Shown here piece after piece: positions 54,858 to 64,000 of a DNA stretch of 64,000 bases. This DNA is from Megasphaera lornae (lineage in GTDB: Bacteria > Bacillota > Negativicutes > Veillonellales > Megasphaeraceae): the NCBI RefSeq assembly GCF_000214495.1, contig NZ_AFIJ01000032.1:1-64000 (forward strand), written 5' to 3'. The notes beneath the pieces are model-generated. The model did no database searches and had not been told where the DNA came from. It saw nothing but the letters and a program-made list of their open reading frames with translations. The translations under genes and the position numbers were made by a program. Position 1 is the stretch's first letter. Each line of letters begins with the position of its first letter.

Positions 54858-56261
54858 TTATTTCCAAAATTCCACCGTGTGTTCCTCAATCCCCACATCG
54901 GCCGCCTTAAACACGGGATTTTTCCCTTCTTTTTTCTGCCGGGCATAATCCTTCAATGCTTTTACCGCCACATTCCCCAGAACCACGCAGGACGGAATGT
55001 TAATAATGCACATAATGGCCATTAAAATATCGGCAATATCCCAAACCGCCGCCATCGACATAGCGGAGCCGATAAAAATAACGGCCACGCAGGCTGCGCG
55101 AAACCACCATACAAACAAGCGGGACGGGCCTTTTTTATGAATAAAGCGAATACAATTGTCCACATAATATAAATTGCCGATTAATGTGGAAAAGCCGAAA
55201 AGCAGCATGCAAACCGTAATAAGCAGGGGGCCGAAATGACCGTATACGGAAGTGGCGGCTTGCTGAACATATAAAGCGCCCGCCGCGTCTTCCGTAATAG
55301 GCACGCCGGAAAACAACCCTAAAAACGCCGTCGCACTGCAAACTAAAATTGTATCGATAAATACGGATAACATTTGCACCAGCCCCTGCTTAACGGGGTG
55401 ACTGACATCCGCCGCCGCCGCCGCATTCGGAGCGGAACCGATACCTGCTTCATTAGAATACAACCCGCGTTTAATCCCATAGATCAGGCAGGATCCGGAA
55501 ACGCCGCCCAACATAGATTTAAAATCAAACGCATCGGCAAAAATCACACTGAATACATGCGGCAAGGCAGTAATATTCATTAAAATAACAATAATTGCCG
55601 CAATAATATATACCGCCCCCATGACGGGTACCAATACAGAAGTAATTTTAATAATACGTTTGCCGCCGCCCAATACACAATAGGCTACAATGACCGCAAA
55701 TATGGCCCCGATAATCCACGGTGTAGTGTCGGGGTTATAAAAAGAATAGGCAATAAAAGTAGATTGCATATTATAGGAACATAGAAGATTGAACCCGCCG
55801 GCATACGTCAAAATCAAAGCGACTGCAAAAATCACACCGATCCATCTTTTTTTCAGCGCCACCGAAATATAGTATGCAGGACCGCCGAAACTGCCGCCAT
55901 ATATATCACGGCGTTTGTAAATCTGTGCCAACGTGCTTTCAATAAATGCCGTAGAACCGCCGATTAATGCCAATAACCACATCCAAAACACGGCACCCGG
56001 ACCGCCTAAACAAATGGCGGTGGAAACCCCTATAATATTCCCGGTACCCACTCGTGATGCCGTCGATACCATAAGAGCCTGAAAGGAAGATACCGAACCT
56101 TCTTTCGCCGGCTTTTCCATGACTACGCGAATACTTTCCTTAAACATGCGCAACTGCACAAAGCCTGTTTTACCGGTAAAATAAACCCCCGCAATCGTTA
56201 AAATTACAATTAATACGGGATAATACAATACGCCGTCCCAATAGTCCAAAATAGGCATCAT
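54858..56261 (-). CDS. Sodium:alanine/glycine symporter (AGCS family, AlsT-like)
   Basis: 467 residues and about ten helices. Family signatures are the SFQALMVSTASRVGTGNIIGVSTAI stretch near residue 55 and LYSNEAGIGSAPNAAAAADVSHPVKQGL near 285. It imports alanine, glycine or a related amino acid with sodium. ATG after GGAGTGG. It has a palindrome AGGTTCGGAACCT just upstream, at about 56286-56298, of unknown meaning. The following ileS leader is independent. Confidence 0.9.
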   Translation of the reverse strand: MMPILDYWDGVLYYPVLIVILTIAGVYFTGKTGFVQLRMFKESIRVVMEKPAKEGSVSSFQALMVSTASRVGTGNIIGVSTAICLGGPGAVFWMWLLALIGGSTAFIESTLAQIYKRRDIYGGSFGGPAYYISVALKKRWIGVIFAVALILTYAGGFNLLCSYNMQSTFIAYSFYNPDTTPWIIGAIFAVIVAYCVLGGGKRIIKITSVLVPVMGAVYIIAAIIVILMNITALPHVFSVIFADAFDFKSMLGGVSGSCLIYGIKRGLYSNEAGIGSAPNAAAAADVSHPVKQGLVQMLSVFIDTILVCSATAFLGLFSGVPITEDAAGALYVQQAATSVYGHFGPLLITVCMLLFGFSTLIGNLYYVDNCIRFIHKKGPSRLFVWWFRAACVAVIFIGSAMSMAAVWDIADILMAIMCIINIPSCVVLGNVAVKALKDYARQKKEGKNPVFKAADVGIEEHTVEFWK

Positions 56262-56695
56262 CCGAAAACCACTCCTTTTTTTATTAAGGTTCGGAACCTA
56301 TATGCACCTTTTATATTCATACCAAAAATACATGAATCCGAACTGCCGCATACAGGTTCTGAAAAACATAAAAATATCATAATATTTTTTCGTTTTTATG
56401 TCAATATTTATATCATTTCCACATATTACATAAAAAAATAGATATTTTTCTATATATCCCGTAATTTTCGGGGTATTCAGTCTTTTCCGGTTTTACGTTT
56501 TAGCCGTTTTTTCTGTATTCTTATTTTTCATTTATAGATTACGTTCTCCTCAAGTATCCCGGACCGCTGAAAAAATATTGTATTTTGTATACCTGTGCCG
56601 ATTATTTTCACGTTATTTATGAGCCGACAAAATGTAGTATAATAAATAAAACGTTCCCCTTAACGGGTTCACTATACGTGTAAAGGAGTGGTTGC
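56262..56695. other. Divergent intergenic region between the AGCS gene and cobB
   Basis: 434 AT-rich bases. A TATAAT about 55 bases before cobB is a likely -10 box. I see no glycine riboswitch, tRNA or gene. The palindrome AGGTTCGGAACCT near the AGCS start may be an operator. Confidence 0.45.
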
Positions 56696-57424
56696 ATGTC
56701 CCCTATAGAAAAATTCCAAAATTTACTTTCATCCTCACAAAATATTGTATTTTTCGGCGGTGCCGGGGTTTCTACGGAAAGCGGCATTCCCGATTTTCGC
56801 AGTACCGACGGCTTGTATAATCAAACCTATCAATACCCGCCGGAAACGATTTTGAGCCACAGCTTTTATCGGTCTCAGCCGCACGAATTTTATCGCTTTT
56901 ATCATGATAAAATGCTCTGCCTAACCGCACAACCGAATGCCGCCCATTATGCGTTGGCCGCCTTGGAAAAAGAAGGAAAATTAAAAGCCGTAATTACCCA
57001 AAACATTGACGGGCTGCATCAAAAAGCGGGCAGCCGCAATGTATTGGAACTGCACGGCAGTATTCATCGCAATTTCTGTGAATCATGCGGAAAATTTTTT
57101 GCCGCTTCCTATATGGCCGATGCACCGGACATTCCTCGTTGCGACGTTTGCGGCGGCACTATCAAACCGGATGTAGTGCTCTACGAAGAAGGCCTGGATG
57201 AAAGCGTATTGCAAGCCGCTCTACAATACATTCGCCAAGCGGATATGTTGATTATCGGCGGCACCAGTTTGGTCGTATATCCGGCGGCCGGATTAGTGCG
57301 CTATTACCGCGGACATAAACTCGTATTAATTAATAAAAGTACTACCGACATGGATACGGCGGCAGACTTAATTTTGCGCTATCCTATCGGCGAAACCTTT
57401 GAAAAAGCGGGATTTGCCCGCTAA
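56696..57424 (+). CDS. cobB: NAD-dependent protein deacylase, SIR2 family
   Basis: 242 residues. Removes acyl groups from lysines with NAD. The NAD-binding GAGVSTESGIPDFRS near residue 22 and the TQNIDGLH motif near 102 lead to the catalytic His in LELHGSIHRNFC. Four cysteines (CESC and CDVC) bind zinc. Complete. AAGGAG site. It stands alone, with a shared terminator downstream. Confidence 0.95.
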   Translation: MSPIEKFQNLLSSSQNIVFFGGAGVSTESGIPDFRSTDGLYNQTYQYPPETILSHSFYRSQPHEFYRFYHDKMLCLTAQPNAAHYALAALEKEGKLKAVITQNIDGLHQKAGSRNVLELHGSIHRNFCESCGKFFAASYMADAPDIPRCDVCGGTIKPDVVLYEEGLDESVLQAALQYIRQADMLIIGGTSLVVYPAAGLVRYYRGHKLVLINKSTTDMDTAADLILRYPIGETFEKAGFAR

Positions 57425-57510
57425 GTTTCTTACCCCGGCAACGCCTCCGTCTATTTGGGCGTATTGTCCGGGATACCTACAGCCCCCGACCGCTATCATT
57501 TTGCCGCATG

Positions 57511-57551
57511 AAAAAAGTACGTGTTGCCTGAAAAGGTACACGTACTTTTTT
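57511..57551. terminator. Bidirectional terminator between cobB and mutS2
   Basis: A 14-base stem (57511-57524 with 57538-57551), with A and T runs on the two sides, between two convergent genes. Confidence 0.92.
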
Positions 57552-57560
57552 CTTTTTTAT

Positions 57561-59933
57561 TTATTTAAAATAAACCAAGGTCACACCGGCTCCGCCGCCT
57601 TCTCCTTCCTCTGCTGTTTTAAATTCCTTCACAAACGGTAAATCCGCCAAATATCCGTGAATTTGCCGCCGCAGAGCGCCGCTTCCCTTACCGTGAATGA
57701 TTTTCACCGGACTGAATCCCGCTCCCAATGCCTGATCCAAAAATCGTTCAATATCCGGTAAGGCATCCGCATACGTTTTCCCGATAACATTTACTTCCGT
57801 AGCAATCCGGGTTACCGGTTTACACGTATGTGTCGCAGTCTGCAACGTTTGCTTTTGTTCACGCCGCTTCTCTTCCTGTATTTCCGCAGCCGTCGGCAGG
57901 CTCACATCTTTCGCCTTGACCCGTACGGTCAGGGTTCCTACGACTGCCGTTATGTTTTTCCCTTGTACCGAAACGACCTTCCCCGCTTCCTGTAACGAAT
58001 TGACAAACACAATATCGCCGTTTTGTAATTCCTCGCTCTTTACCGGCACTCTGCCGCCTTCGTTACTGCCGGGAAGCGACAAATCGCGAATATTTTGTCG
58101 CGTCCGTTGAATGACCGCGGCCAGTTCCTCCGGCGCACTTTTCTTTTTACTTTGTTTTAATTGTTTAATAATCTGTTCCGATTCGATTCGCAGCTTGCGC
58201 TTTGCTTCCCGGGCATCCTGCCGTGCTGCAGTCAACAGCAGCGACCGCTCTTTTGCCGCTTCTTCGCGTTCTCGCTGCAATACGGCTTGTTGCCGGGTAA
58301 TCTCCCGTAAACGTTGCGCCGTTTCTATTTCCCGCAATTCGAGATCCTTTTCTTGTCGATTCAATTTTGCCAATATATGTTCCATATCGACATGGCTCGT
58401 CTGCTTACGAATCTTCTCGGCAAATTGCAACACCTCTGCAGGCATTCCCAACCGGGCGCTGATACTGAACGCATGACTGCTTCCCGCCGTGCCTATGCGC
58501 AATTTATAGGTAGGCTGTAAGGTTTTATCATCAAATTCCACATGCGCATTTTCTACGCCGGCCGTTTCATACGCATAATTTTTTAAGTCATTATAATGCG
58601 TCGTTACCATAACATCCGCCCCGCGTGTTTTTAATGCATCTAAAATAGCAATGGCAATCGCACTTCCCTCTGTCGGGTCGGTACCGGATCCCAATTCATC
58701 TATTAATACCAAATCTTTTTCGCGGCAATGCCGTAAAATATAAACCAATTGTTTTATATGGCCTGAAAAAGTACTTAAATTCTGTGATAAATCCTGTTCG
58801 TCCCCTATGTCGGAAAATACCTCCCGAAAAACCGCCAATACCGATTCCGCCGCTGCAGGAATAAATAATCCGGCCTGATGCATTAACACCTGCAGTCCCA
58901 ACGTTTTCATCGCCACCGTTTTGCCGCCCGTATTCGACCCCGTAATGAGCAATACCCGGTACTCATCGCCTAAACGCAACGTATTGGGTACTACTTTGTC
59001 GGGAGAAAGTAAAGGATGTCGGGCCTGTATAAGCCGGATAACTCCCGCCTCACCCATACGCGGTCTGATTGCCGCCATTTTTTCCGCCAACGCCGCTTTC
59101 GCAAAGCAAAATTCCACTTGACCGGCGGCCCGGGTCGCCAGCAGCAATGCCTCGTCCTGCGCTTTAATGGCTTCCGTTAAACGGGCAAAGATTCGTTCCA
59201 GTTCTTTTTCTTCTCCCATGCGTACCGTTTGTAATTCATTATTACCGTCCACCATCGCCAGCGGTTCCACATACAAGGTCAGACCGCTGGCCGATGTATC
59301 ATGTACAATCCCCGGAAACGCTCGACGATATTCTTGCTTAATAGGGATAACATAGCGATTATTCCGCACAGTAAACAGCTGTTCTTGAAAATATTTTTGA
59401 TATTCTTTATGTTGCAATATCTCTGTAATCATTCGCTTCGTACGATTTTCCAATGTGGCTATCCGCGTGCGCAACCGAAATAATTCGGGCGATGCCGTAT
59501 CTCTAATTTGTAAATCTTCATCAAATACTCGCGAAAAATTTTTCTGTAAAGCCGTAAAATCCGCTATCGAAGCGGCCCGTTTACTTAATTGTACATAGGG
59601 CGTGTCGGGCACGGCCAGTTTCTCTTTGATGATCATATACGCTTGTATATTATGCCATATGGCAATACACTCCGCCTTTTCCGGAACAATATTACGTGCC
59701 GCTTTAGCCAATGCCGGGCGAATATCCGTCAGCCGACCGTAGTCGATTGGACCTTCTTGCAAGCGATATTGTACCGCCTCTTCCGTATCTTGTAAGCGAC
59801 GGATCACTTCTTCTTGTATAGGACTGGGCCGTAACCGTCTCGCAATTTCTTTAGATAGTGAAGACGGCGCCAAGCGTACCAACTGCTGTTTAATTTGCGA
59901 AAAGCCTAAAATCCGCATATTTCTTGTATTCAT
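57561..59933 (-). CDS. mutS2: Endonuclease MutS2 (RqcU)
   Basis: 790 residues. Acts on collided ribosomes or recombination intermediates rather than mismatches. The MutS-like ATPase has Walker A ITGSNTGGKTVA near residue 335 and Walker B LVLIDELGSGTDPTEG near 410. A long coiled region follows, then a KOW-like part and the C-terminal Smr domain (IIHGKGSGALRRQIHGYL), which has nuclease activity in relatives. ATG after AGGAG. It follows the U32 gene by 12 bases and is probably cotranscribed with it. Confidence 0.95.
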   Translation of the reverse strand: MNTRNMRILGFSQIKQQLVRLAPSSLSKEIARRLRPSPIQEEVIRRLQDTEEAVQYRLQEGPIDYGRLTDIRPALAKAARNIVPEKAECIAIWHNIQAYMIIKEKLAVPDTPYVQLSKRAASIADFTALQKNFSRVFDEDLQIRDTASPELFRLRTRIATLENRTKRMITEILQHKEYQKYFQEQLFTVRNNRYVIPIKQEYRRAFPGIVHDTSASGLTLYVEPLAMVDGNNELQTVRMGEEKELERIFARLTEAIKAQDEALLLATRAAGQVEFCFAKAALAEKMAAIRPRMGEAGVIRLIQARHPLLSPDKVVPNTLRLGDEYRVLLITGSNTGGKTVAMKTLGLQVLMHQAGLFIPAAAESVLAVFREVFSDIGDEQDLSQNLSTFSGHIKQLVYILRHCREKDLVLIDELGSGTDPTEGSAIAIAILDALKTRGADVMVTTHYNDLKNYAYETAGVENAHVEFDDKTLQPTYKLRIGTAGSSHAFSISARLGMPAEVLQFAEKIRKQTSHVDMEHILAKLNRQEKDLELREIETAQRLREITRQQAVLQREREEAAKERSLLLTAARQDAREAKRKLRIESEQIIKQLKQSKKKSAPEELAAVIQRTRQNIRDLSLPGSNEGGRVPVKSEELQNGDIVFVNSLQEAGKVVSVQGKNITAVVGTLTVRVKAKDVSLPTAAEIQEEKRREQKQTLQTATHTCKPVTRIATEVNVIGKTYADALPDIERFLDQALGAGFSPVKIIHGKGSGALRRQIHGYLADLPFVKEFKTAEEGEGGGAGVTLVYFK

Positions 59934-59945
59934 ACTGCACTCCTA

Positions 59946-62351
59946 TTAACCGATCCCATGAAAAAAATGCCCGCGCGTTACGCGTATATCTTCTTTGGCG
60001 ACAGCGGACGTCGTTCCCTCTAAAGCACGTTTATATTGTCGACATAATTCTTGTACCCGACGCGGCGATTCACCGCGAGCATCTATCCGTATTGCCGCAA
60101 TGCCGCAATCTTTCAACAGGTCTATATACGGCAACATGGATAATTCACGAGTATTTAAAATATGGGTTCTTCCATACGGATCCGTAACAAGAGGAAATTG
60201 TTGTTGCTTGCGATCCTTTATATACCGTGGTCCGGAACCCTCCCGCTGCGACTTCATCCCGAAGGCTTCGACCGGCGAAAACTCCGTAATCATCATTTCT
60301 ATCCTGCCTTGCACCAACACTTCCAACGGCGGCGCTCCCTGCTGTATCATACACCGTATCTGCTTTATCGTACATTCCGGAGACACGGTTACGGATTGAC
60401 ACCGCCAGCCGGCATATACTCGGGCGGCTGTCGTATTAAAAATATTTAACGACCAATCTGCCCGCAAGGGCATGGTCGGTGCCGTTTCCTTTACCCATGC
60501 AAACTCCCCTAAAGCACCGATATATACGCCCTGTACAGGAAATTGCACGATCATTTCCCACTCCCTTTGTAACTGCGGCTTATCTTTTTCCCGCAACACC
60601 CGCGGCATAGCCGCCCACAAGGGAATCTGCCGTGCCGTTGTCATGGCGGTTACCTGCTCCCACTCCGCTCGGGTCCACGGCGTGACGCCGTATCGTTCAC
60701 CGCCGAAAATAATCGTATCCGCTCCCGCTTGCACGGCGGCCGCCGCCGTTTCCGGCGTATCACATCGCACATATAAAGCCGGCAATGTACCTCCCTGTTC
60801 AACCGGTAATTTTCTTTCATAAGTTTCCGCAACCGAACAATCACCGTGCCGACTTGCCGGTCGTCTATACGAATGAATAATTTCTTTTTGTAAAGCTTGA
60901 ATCCCTTGTCGCCGCAATTGATTCAATACACTGACGGGAATCATATAGCGTTCATCCCACATAGTTACTGCCGCTAAAGAAAAAGGCGTATCGCCCAACC
61001 GCCGCATTTGTTTTATCACCCGGTCCCGATCGGTCGGACAGGTCGTGGCCGCCACGGGAATATACGTACTTGCCGCCGTTACGACATGCCCGTTTTCATC
61101 CCATACACGCAACACCAATTGCCCGTTTTTCCCGGTTTCTAAATACATATAAATAGGAATCGTTCGGGTTCTTCGTGCCGTGCACGGTTCTTTTTTGGAC
61201 TGCATTCGATATAAACTCCCCGGAATTGCCCCCTCTTTCCCTACTTGAAGTTTATACCGTCCTTGCTGTTTTAAAGGAATACAAGCCCGCACTGTCGTTA
61301 GAAAGGAAAAGTTTCCGCCCTGCATAATCCCGACGCAATCCCCCGCCTGTACAGCTGCCGTTGCCTGAATAAAAAGGTCTTTTCCCCGTACCTTACTGAC
61401 AGTCCCGATACGTTCTCCCTGATTATGTCCCGGTTTTTCCGTAACGGTTTGCCGTCCCACACGCCCACGTAAAAAATCCGCTTGTTCCGCCCGATGAAAG
61501 CCTTCATGAACTTTACAATGCGCTTGTTGCAGTAAGTCGGCGGCAATGGCCGAGGAGGACCGACAAGCCGTAAGTGCCTGCCGGTAAGCCGTAACCGCCG
61601 CTTGCACATAGCGACTGTCCTTCATGCGACCTTCAATTTTAAAAGAGGAAACTCCGGCTGCCGCCAACTCTTTTATTTCCGCCAACGCATTCAAATCTTT
61701 TAGACTGAGTATATACGCCGGTTGCGGCAATACTGCTTGCGTTCCCCTTACCAATTGGTACGGTAATCGGCACGGTTGCGCACAAGCTCCCCGATTGCCG
61801 CTGCGTCCCCCTATAAAACTGCTCATCAAACATTGTCCCGAATAAGACATACACGAAGCACCGTGCACAAATACTTCTACAGCAATCGGGGCTTTACGAC
61901 AAATCCTTTTGATTTCCTGCAATGTTAATTCACGCGCCAACACGACTTGTGAAAAACCGGCATTTGCCAACTGCTGTACGCCATAGCTGTCGCTTACCGT
62001 CATTTGCGTGCTGCCGTGTAACGGTAAAGCGGGCGCTATTTTTCGGGCAATGGCGGCCACCGCCAAATCTTGCACGATAATACCGTCCGCCCCTACTTGA
62101 TCTAAAAATTTAATATATTCCTCTACCGCCGCCAACTCTGTATCGGCAACAATAATATTAACCGTAACATAAATGCGCACGCCGAACAGGTGTGCCCAAT
62201 GTACGGCTTGTTGTATTTCATCCCGACTGAAATTATGCGCAAAGGAACGGGCATTAAATGCTTTTCCCCCTAAATATACGGCATCGGCGCCCGCTTCCAC
62301 AGCAACCCTCACCTGTTCCGGTGAGCCGGCCGGAGCTAATAATTCCACCAT
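59946..62351 (-). CDS. U32 peptidase-family protein (DUF3656 type)
   Basis: 801 residues. The N-terminal U32 domain has ELLAPAGSPEQVRVAVEAGADAVYLGG and the signature CSYSGQCLMSSFIGGRSGNRGACAQPCRLPY-like segment with iron-sulfur-type cysteines near residue 170. A DUF3656 middle and a further duplicated U32-like half follow. Related proteins (RlhA, UbiU/V) hydroxylate rRNA or quinone precursors in anaerobes; a protease role is doubtful. ATG 62351 has AAGGAG five bases upstream; the start at 62357 is less good. Confidence 0.88.
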   Translation of the reverse strand: MVELLAPAGSPEQVRVAVEAGADAVYLGGKAFNARSFAHNFSRDEIQQAVHWAHLFGVRIYVTVNIIVADTELAAVEEYIKFLDQVGADGIIVQDLAVAAIARKIAPALPLHGSTQMTVSDSYGVQQLANAGFSQVVLARELTLQEIKRICRKAPIAVEVFVHGASCMSYSGQCLMSSFIGGRSGNRGACAQPCRLPYQLVRGTQAVLPQPAYILSLKDLNALAEIKELAAAGVSSFKIEGRMKDSRYVQAAVTAYRQALTACRSSSAIAADLLQQAHCKVHEGFHRAEQADFLRGRVGRQTVTEKPGHNQGERIGTVSKVRGKDLFIQATAAVQAGDCVGIMQGGNFSFLTTVRACIPLKQQGRYKLQVGKEGAIPGSLYRMQSKKEPCTARRTRTIPIYMYLETGKNGQLVLRVWDENGHVVTAASTYIPVAATTCPTDRDRVIKQMRRLGDTPFSLAAVTMWDERYMIPVSVLNQLRRQGIQALQKEIIHSYRRPASRHGDCSVAETYERKLPVEQGGTLPALYVRCDTPETAAAAVQAGADTIIFGGERYGVTPWTRAEWEQVTAMTTARQIPLWAAMPRVLREKDKPQLQREWEMIVQFPVQGVYIGALGEFAWVKETAPTMPLRADWSLNIFNTTAARVYAGWRCQSVTVSPECTIKQIRCMIQQGAPPLEVLVQGRIEMMITEFSPVEAFGMKSQREGSGPRYIKDRKQQQFPLVTDPYGRTHILNTRELSMLPYIDLLKDCGIAAIRIDARGESPRRVQELCRQYKRALEGTTSAVAKEDIRVTRGHFFHGIG

Positions 62352-62431
62352 ACGCACTCCTTACCTTTTATAAAATATACATTTTATTATATTATATTCT
62401 TTTTTTCTAAAAAGCAACTCTCCTCCGAAAT

Positions 62432-62470
62432 ATAAAAAAACAAGCAGACATTACATGAATGTCTGCCTTT
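62432..62470 (-). terminator. Terminator of the coiled-coil gene
   Basis: A nine-base stem (62444-62452 with 62458-62466) with a T-rich tail on the minus strand. Confidence 0.88.
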
Positions 62471-62509
62471 TATCCGGAATCCGGCCATATGCCGCTTACA
62501 GCAAAATAC

Positions 62510-62977
62510 TTACGACTGTTCCTCCTCTTTTTTGTTTGATTTCAATAAACTTTCCCGATTTTGTTGAATACTGGACAACGTTTTTTCCAATGTAGATTCC
62601 ACATATTTCAACACATCTCCGGCATACCGAATCGAACTGTTTTTCAACTCTTCGGATGAATTATTTGCCTGTAAAATAATTTGATTAGCGCGTTCTTGTG
62701 CCTGCCGCACCAATTCACTTTCTTCTGTCAATTTGGCAATATAATCCTTCGCTTGTGCCACCATACTGTCGGCATGATGTTGTGCATCCGATAAAATTTT
62801 ATCCCGTTCGGCAATAATTCTTTTAGATTGATCCAATTCTGCCGGCATAGCCTCTTTTAAATCATCAATAATTTGCAATATTTCCTCTTCTTCAATCATT
62901 TTTTTGTTCGTAAAAGGCATTTTTGCCGCATTTAATATGGCGCTTTCTAAATCTTCCAACAACTTATCCGAATTCAT
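62510..62977 (-). CDS. Coiled-coil protein, DivIVA/V-ATPase-subunit-H-like
   Basis: 155 residues, nearly all helical and charged. Long heptad-like segments (ELDQSKRIIAERDKIL; HADSMVAQAKDYIAKL; LVRQAQERANQIILQANN) indicate a coiled coil, as in the small DivIVA-like or ATPase-like proteins found beside coaD in Firmicutes. A role in cell division or the envelope is possible but not shown. ATG 62977 after GGGGTGGAG. It follows coaD by about 40 bases. Confidence 0.75.
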   Translation of the reverse strand: MNSDKLLEDLESAILNAAKMPFTNKKMIEEEEILQIIDDLKEAMPAELDQSKRIIAERDKILSDAQHHADSMVAQAKDYIAKLTEESELVRQAQERANQIILQANNSSEELKNSSIRYAGDVLKYVESTLEKTLSSIQQNRESLLKSNKKEEEQS

Positions 62978-63020
62978 GTACTCCACCCCTATGCCTCGTA
63001 TTTGCTTTTAAAGCGTTCTT

Positions 63021-63479
63021 TTAATTTTTTTCTACATATGCCGGAACCATTCCGTCCAACTTCCCCCCAAAGCAAGCCAGCTCGCGAATGCCGGTGGAAC
63101 TGATGTATGAATAGTTTGTACTCGTCATAATAAAGACGGTTTCAATCTTCGGTTCTACCTTTTTCATGAGTAATGCTCGTTGGAATTCATATTCAAAATC
63201 ACTCAGTGCCCGCAAGCCGCGAATAATAATCGTAGCACCGTGCGCTATAGCATATTCATTTAGTAAGCCCTGAAAACTGACAACTTCCACATTATGAATA
63301 TGTTTAGTCGTTTCCAACAGTAATTCTTCCCGTTCTTTCATTGTAAATAACGGTTTTTTCGTAGGATTTTCAAAAACGGCAATAATCAACTTATCTACTA
63401 ATTTGCTGCCTCTTTCAAAAATATCAATATGCCCGTTCGTCACAGGATCAAAACTCCCCGGGCAAATTCCGATACGCAC
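63021..63479 (-). CDS. coaD: Phosphopantetheine adenylyltransferase
   Basis: Step four of CoA synthesis. About 152 residues. The nucleotidyltransferase motif GSFDPVTNGHIDI near the N terminus has the T-x-G-H signature. The later IRGLRALSDFEYEFQ and TNYSYISSTGIRELA are typical of CoaD. The GTG start at 63479 is preceded by GGGAAGGAG and gives RIGICPGSFDP; a longer frame overlaps rsmD. One base separates it from the rsmD stop. Confidence 0.95.
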   Translation of the reverse strand: MRIGICPGSFDPVTNGHIDIFERGSKLVDKLIIAVFENPTKKPLFTMKEREELLLETTKHIHNVEVVSFQGLLNEYAIAHGATIIIRGLRALSDFEYEFQRALLMKKVEPKIETVFIMTSTNYSYISSTGIRELACFGGKLDGMVPAYVEKN

Positions 63480-63480
63480 A

Positions 63481-64000
63481 TTAAGCTCCTTCCCGGCGAT
63501 AGCGAATAAAAGAAATTCGCGTATCTTTTCCATAGGCTTTTTCTCTGATGATCTCATACAACGGATTGTCATCAATAGGTTCTTCTTTACTATGTTCCAT
63601 CAGGAGCAAGCCGCCGAAGGCCAGCAGTTTGTATTGATATATAAACGCAATTGTATTATTCACCAAATTTTTATTATACGGAGGATCGGCAAAAATAAAT
63701 TGAAACTGTCTGCCCTGCAATCTTGCCAACGCGCGTCTTGCCGGACCGGCAATGACTTCACATTGTGCATCAAAACCGCAAACTTCAATATTTTTTCTAA
63801 GCAACTCTTGTGTGGCTTGATCGATAAATACACAGGAAACAGCGCCGCGACTCAACGCTTCCAAACCCAACGCGCCCGTACCGGCAAACACATCGAGAAC
63901 AGACGCTCCTCTTAAGGAAGTTGCCGCTAAAATATTAAACACACTTTCTCTCGTTCGGTCTAACGTAGGTCTGGTCAGCCGTCCTGAAGGAGTTTTCAAT
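63481..64000 (-). CDS. rsmD: 16S rRNA (guanine966-N2)-methyltransferase RsmD, N terminus beyond the window
   Basis: SAM-dependent methyltransferase of G966 in 16S rRNA. About 172 residues are present and the first ~15 are missing at the edge. The start of the visible part is KTPSGRLTRPTLDRTRESVFNIL. The SAM motif VLDVFAGTGALGLEALSRGA and the catalytic ADPPYNKN are present. It is immediately followed by coaD, the usual rsmD-coaD order. Confidence 0.95.
   Translation of the reverse strand, partial: LKTPSGRLTRPTLDRTRESVFNILAATSLRGASVLDVFAGTGALGLEALSRGAVSCVFIDQATQELLRKNIEVCGFDAQCEVIAGPARRALARLQGRQFQFIFADPPYNKNLVNNTIAFIYQYKLLAFGGLLLMEHSKEEPIDDNPLYEIIREKAYGKDTRISFIRYRREGA

Noticed and set aside
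56262..56695. Glycine riboswitch before the AGCS symporter
   Set aside because: The tandem aptamer signature is not visible.

Overview
The window looks like chromosomal DNA of an anaerobic, lactate-using, diderm Firmicute of the class Negativicutes (Veillonella/Megasphaera/Dialister relatives). The reasons are Firmicutes-style signals (strong AGGAGG ribosome sites, TTGACA-17-TATAAT promoters, T-box leaders before trpS and ileS, an ECF AAT module, FloA/NfeD) together with class III (anaerobic) ribonucleotide reductase, an FAD-linked D-lactate dehydrogenase, an L-lactate permease and secreted SLH-domain proteins. The genus is an inference. No prophage, insertion sequence, CRISPR array or rRNA operon was seen, and most genes lie on the minus strand in short, tightly coupled operons.

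Layout. 1-9.5 kb: mutS (partial), miaB, a PRPP-binding phosphoribosyltransferase, tatAC, tRNA-Leu, two membrane proteins, truA and the ECF energising module ecfA1-A2-T, then a DUF805 protein. 9.6-19.6 kb: nrdDG, tcdA, a VOC protein, sbcDC (sbcC broken by one base), a PerR/Fur regulator, tRNA-Ser, tRNA-Pro and a TerC-family protein. 19.7-29.5 kb: D-lactate dehydrogenase behind a structured leader, proC, two class I aminotransferases, a NitT/TauT-type ABC importer (permease broken by one base) and an MFS exporter. 29.5-33.6 kb: an RseC-like protein and a four-gene operon of a small glycine-rich membrane protein, two cysteine-free HMA-like proteins and an atypical P1B ATPase, behind a promoter with Fur-like sites. 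It resembles the fez loci that build ferrosome iron organelles and is the most interesting system here. 33.9-44 kb: an anchored protein of unknown function, paired SLH proteins, asparaginase, an alpha/beta hydrolase, floA-nfeD (nfeD apparently frame-disrupted), yfbR and trpS. 45-51.6 kb: a DEAD-box helicase, a lipoprotein, monocistronic rpsD with a leader palindrome, lactate permease preceded by a possible CTG-started small ORF, and a RibU-like S component. 51.7-64 kb: ileS, an AGCS symporter, sirtuin cobB, mutS2, a U32 peptidase-family protein, a coiled-coil protein, coaD and rsmD (partial).

How the genes fit together. Lactate permease and FAD D-lactate dehydrogenase point to lactate as carbon and electron source. 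The ECF module near 8 kb could energise the RibU-like S component near 51 kb. PerR/Fur plus the Fur-like sites suggest iron-responsive control of the fez-like operon. Three genes (sbcC, the ABC permease, nfeD) each appear to need a single-base change, at or near short homopolymers, to be intact. This suggests either sequence errors or real inactivation, and deserves checking against reads.
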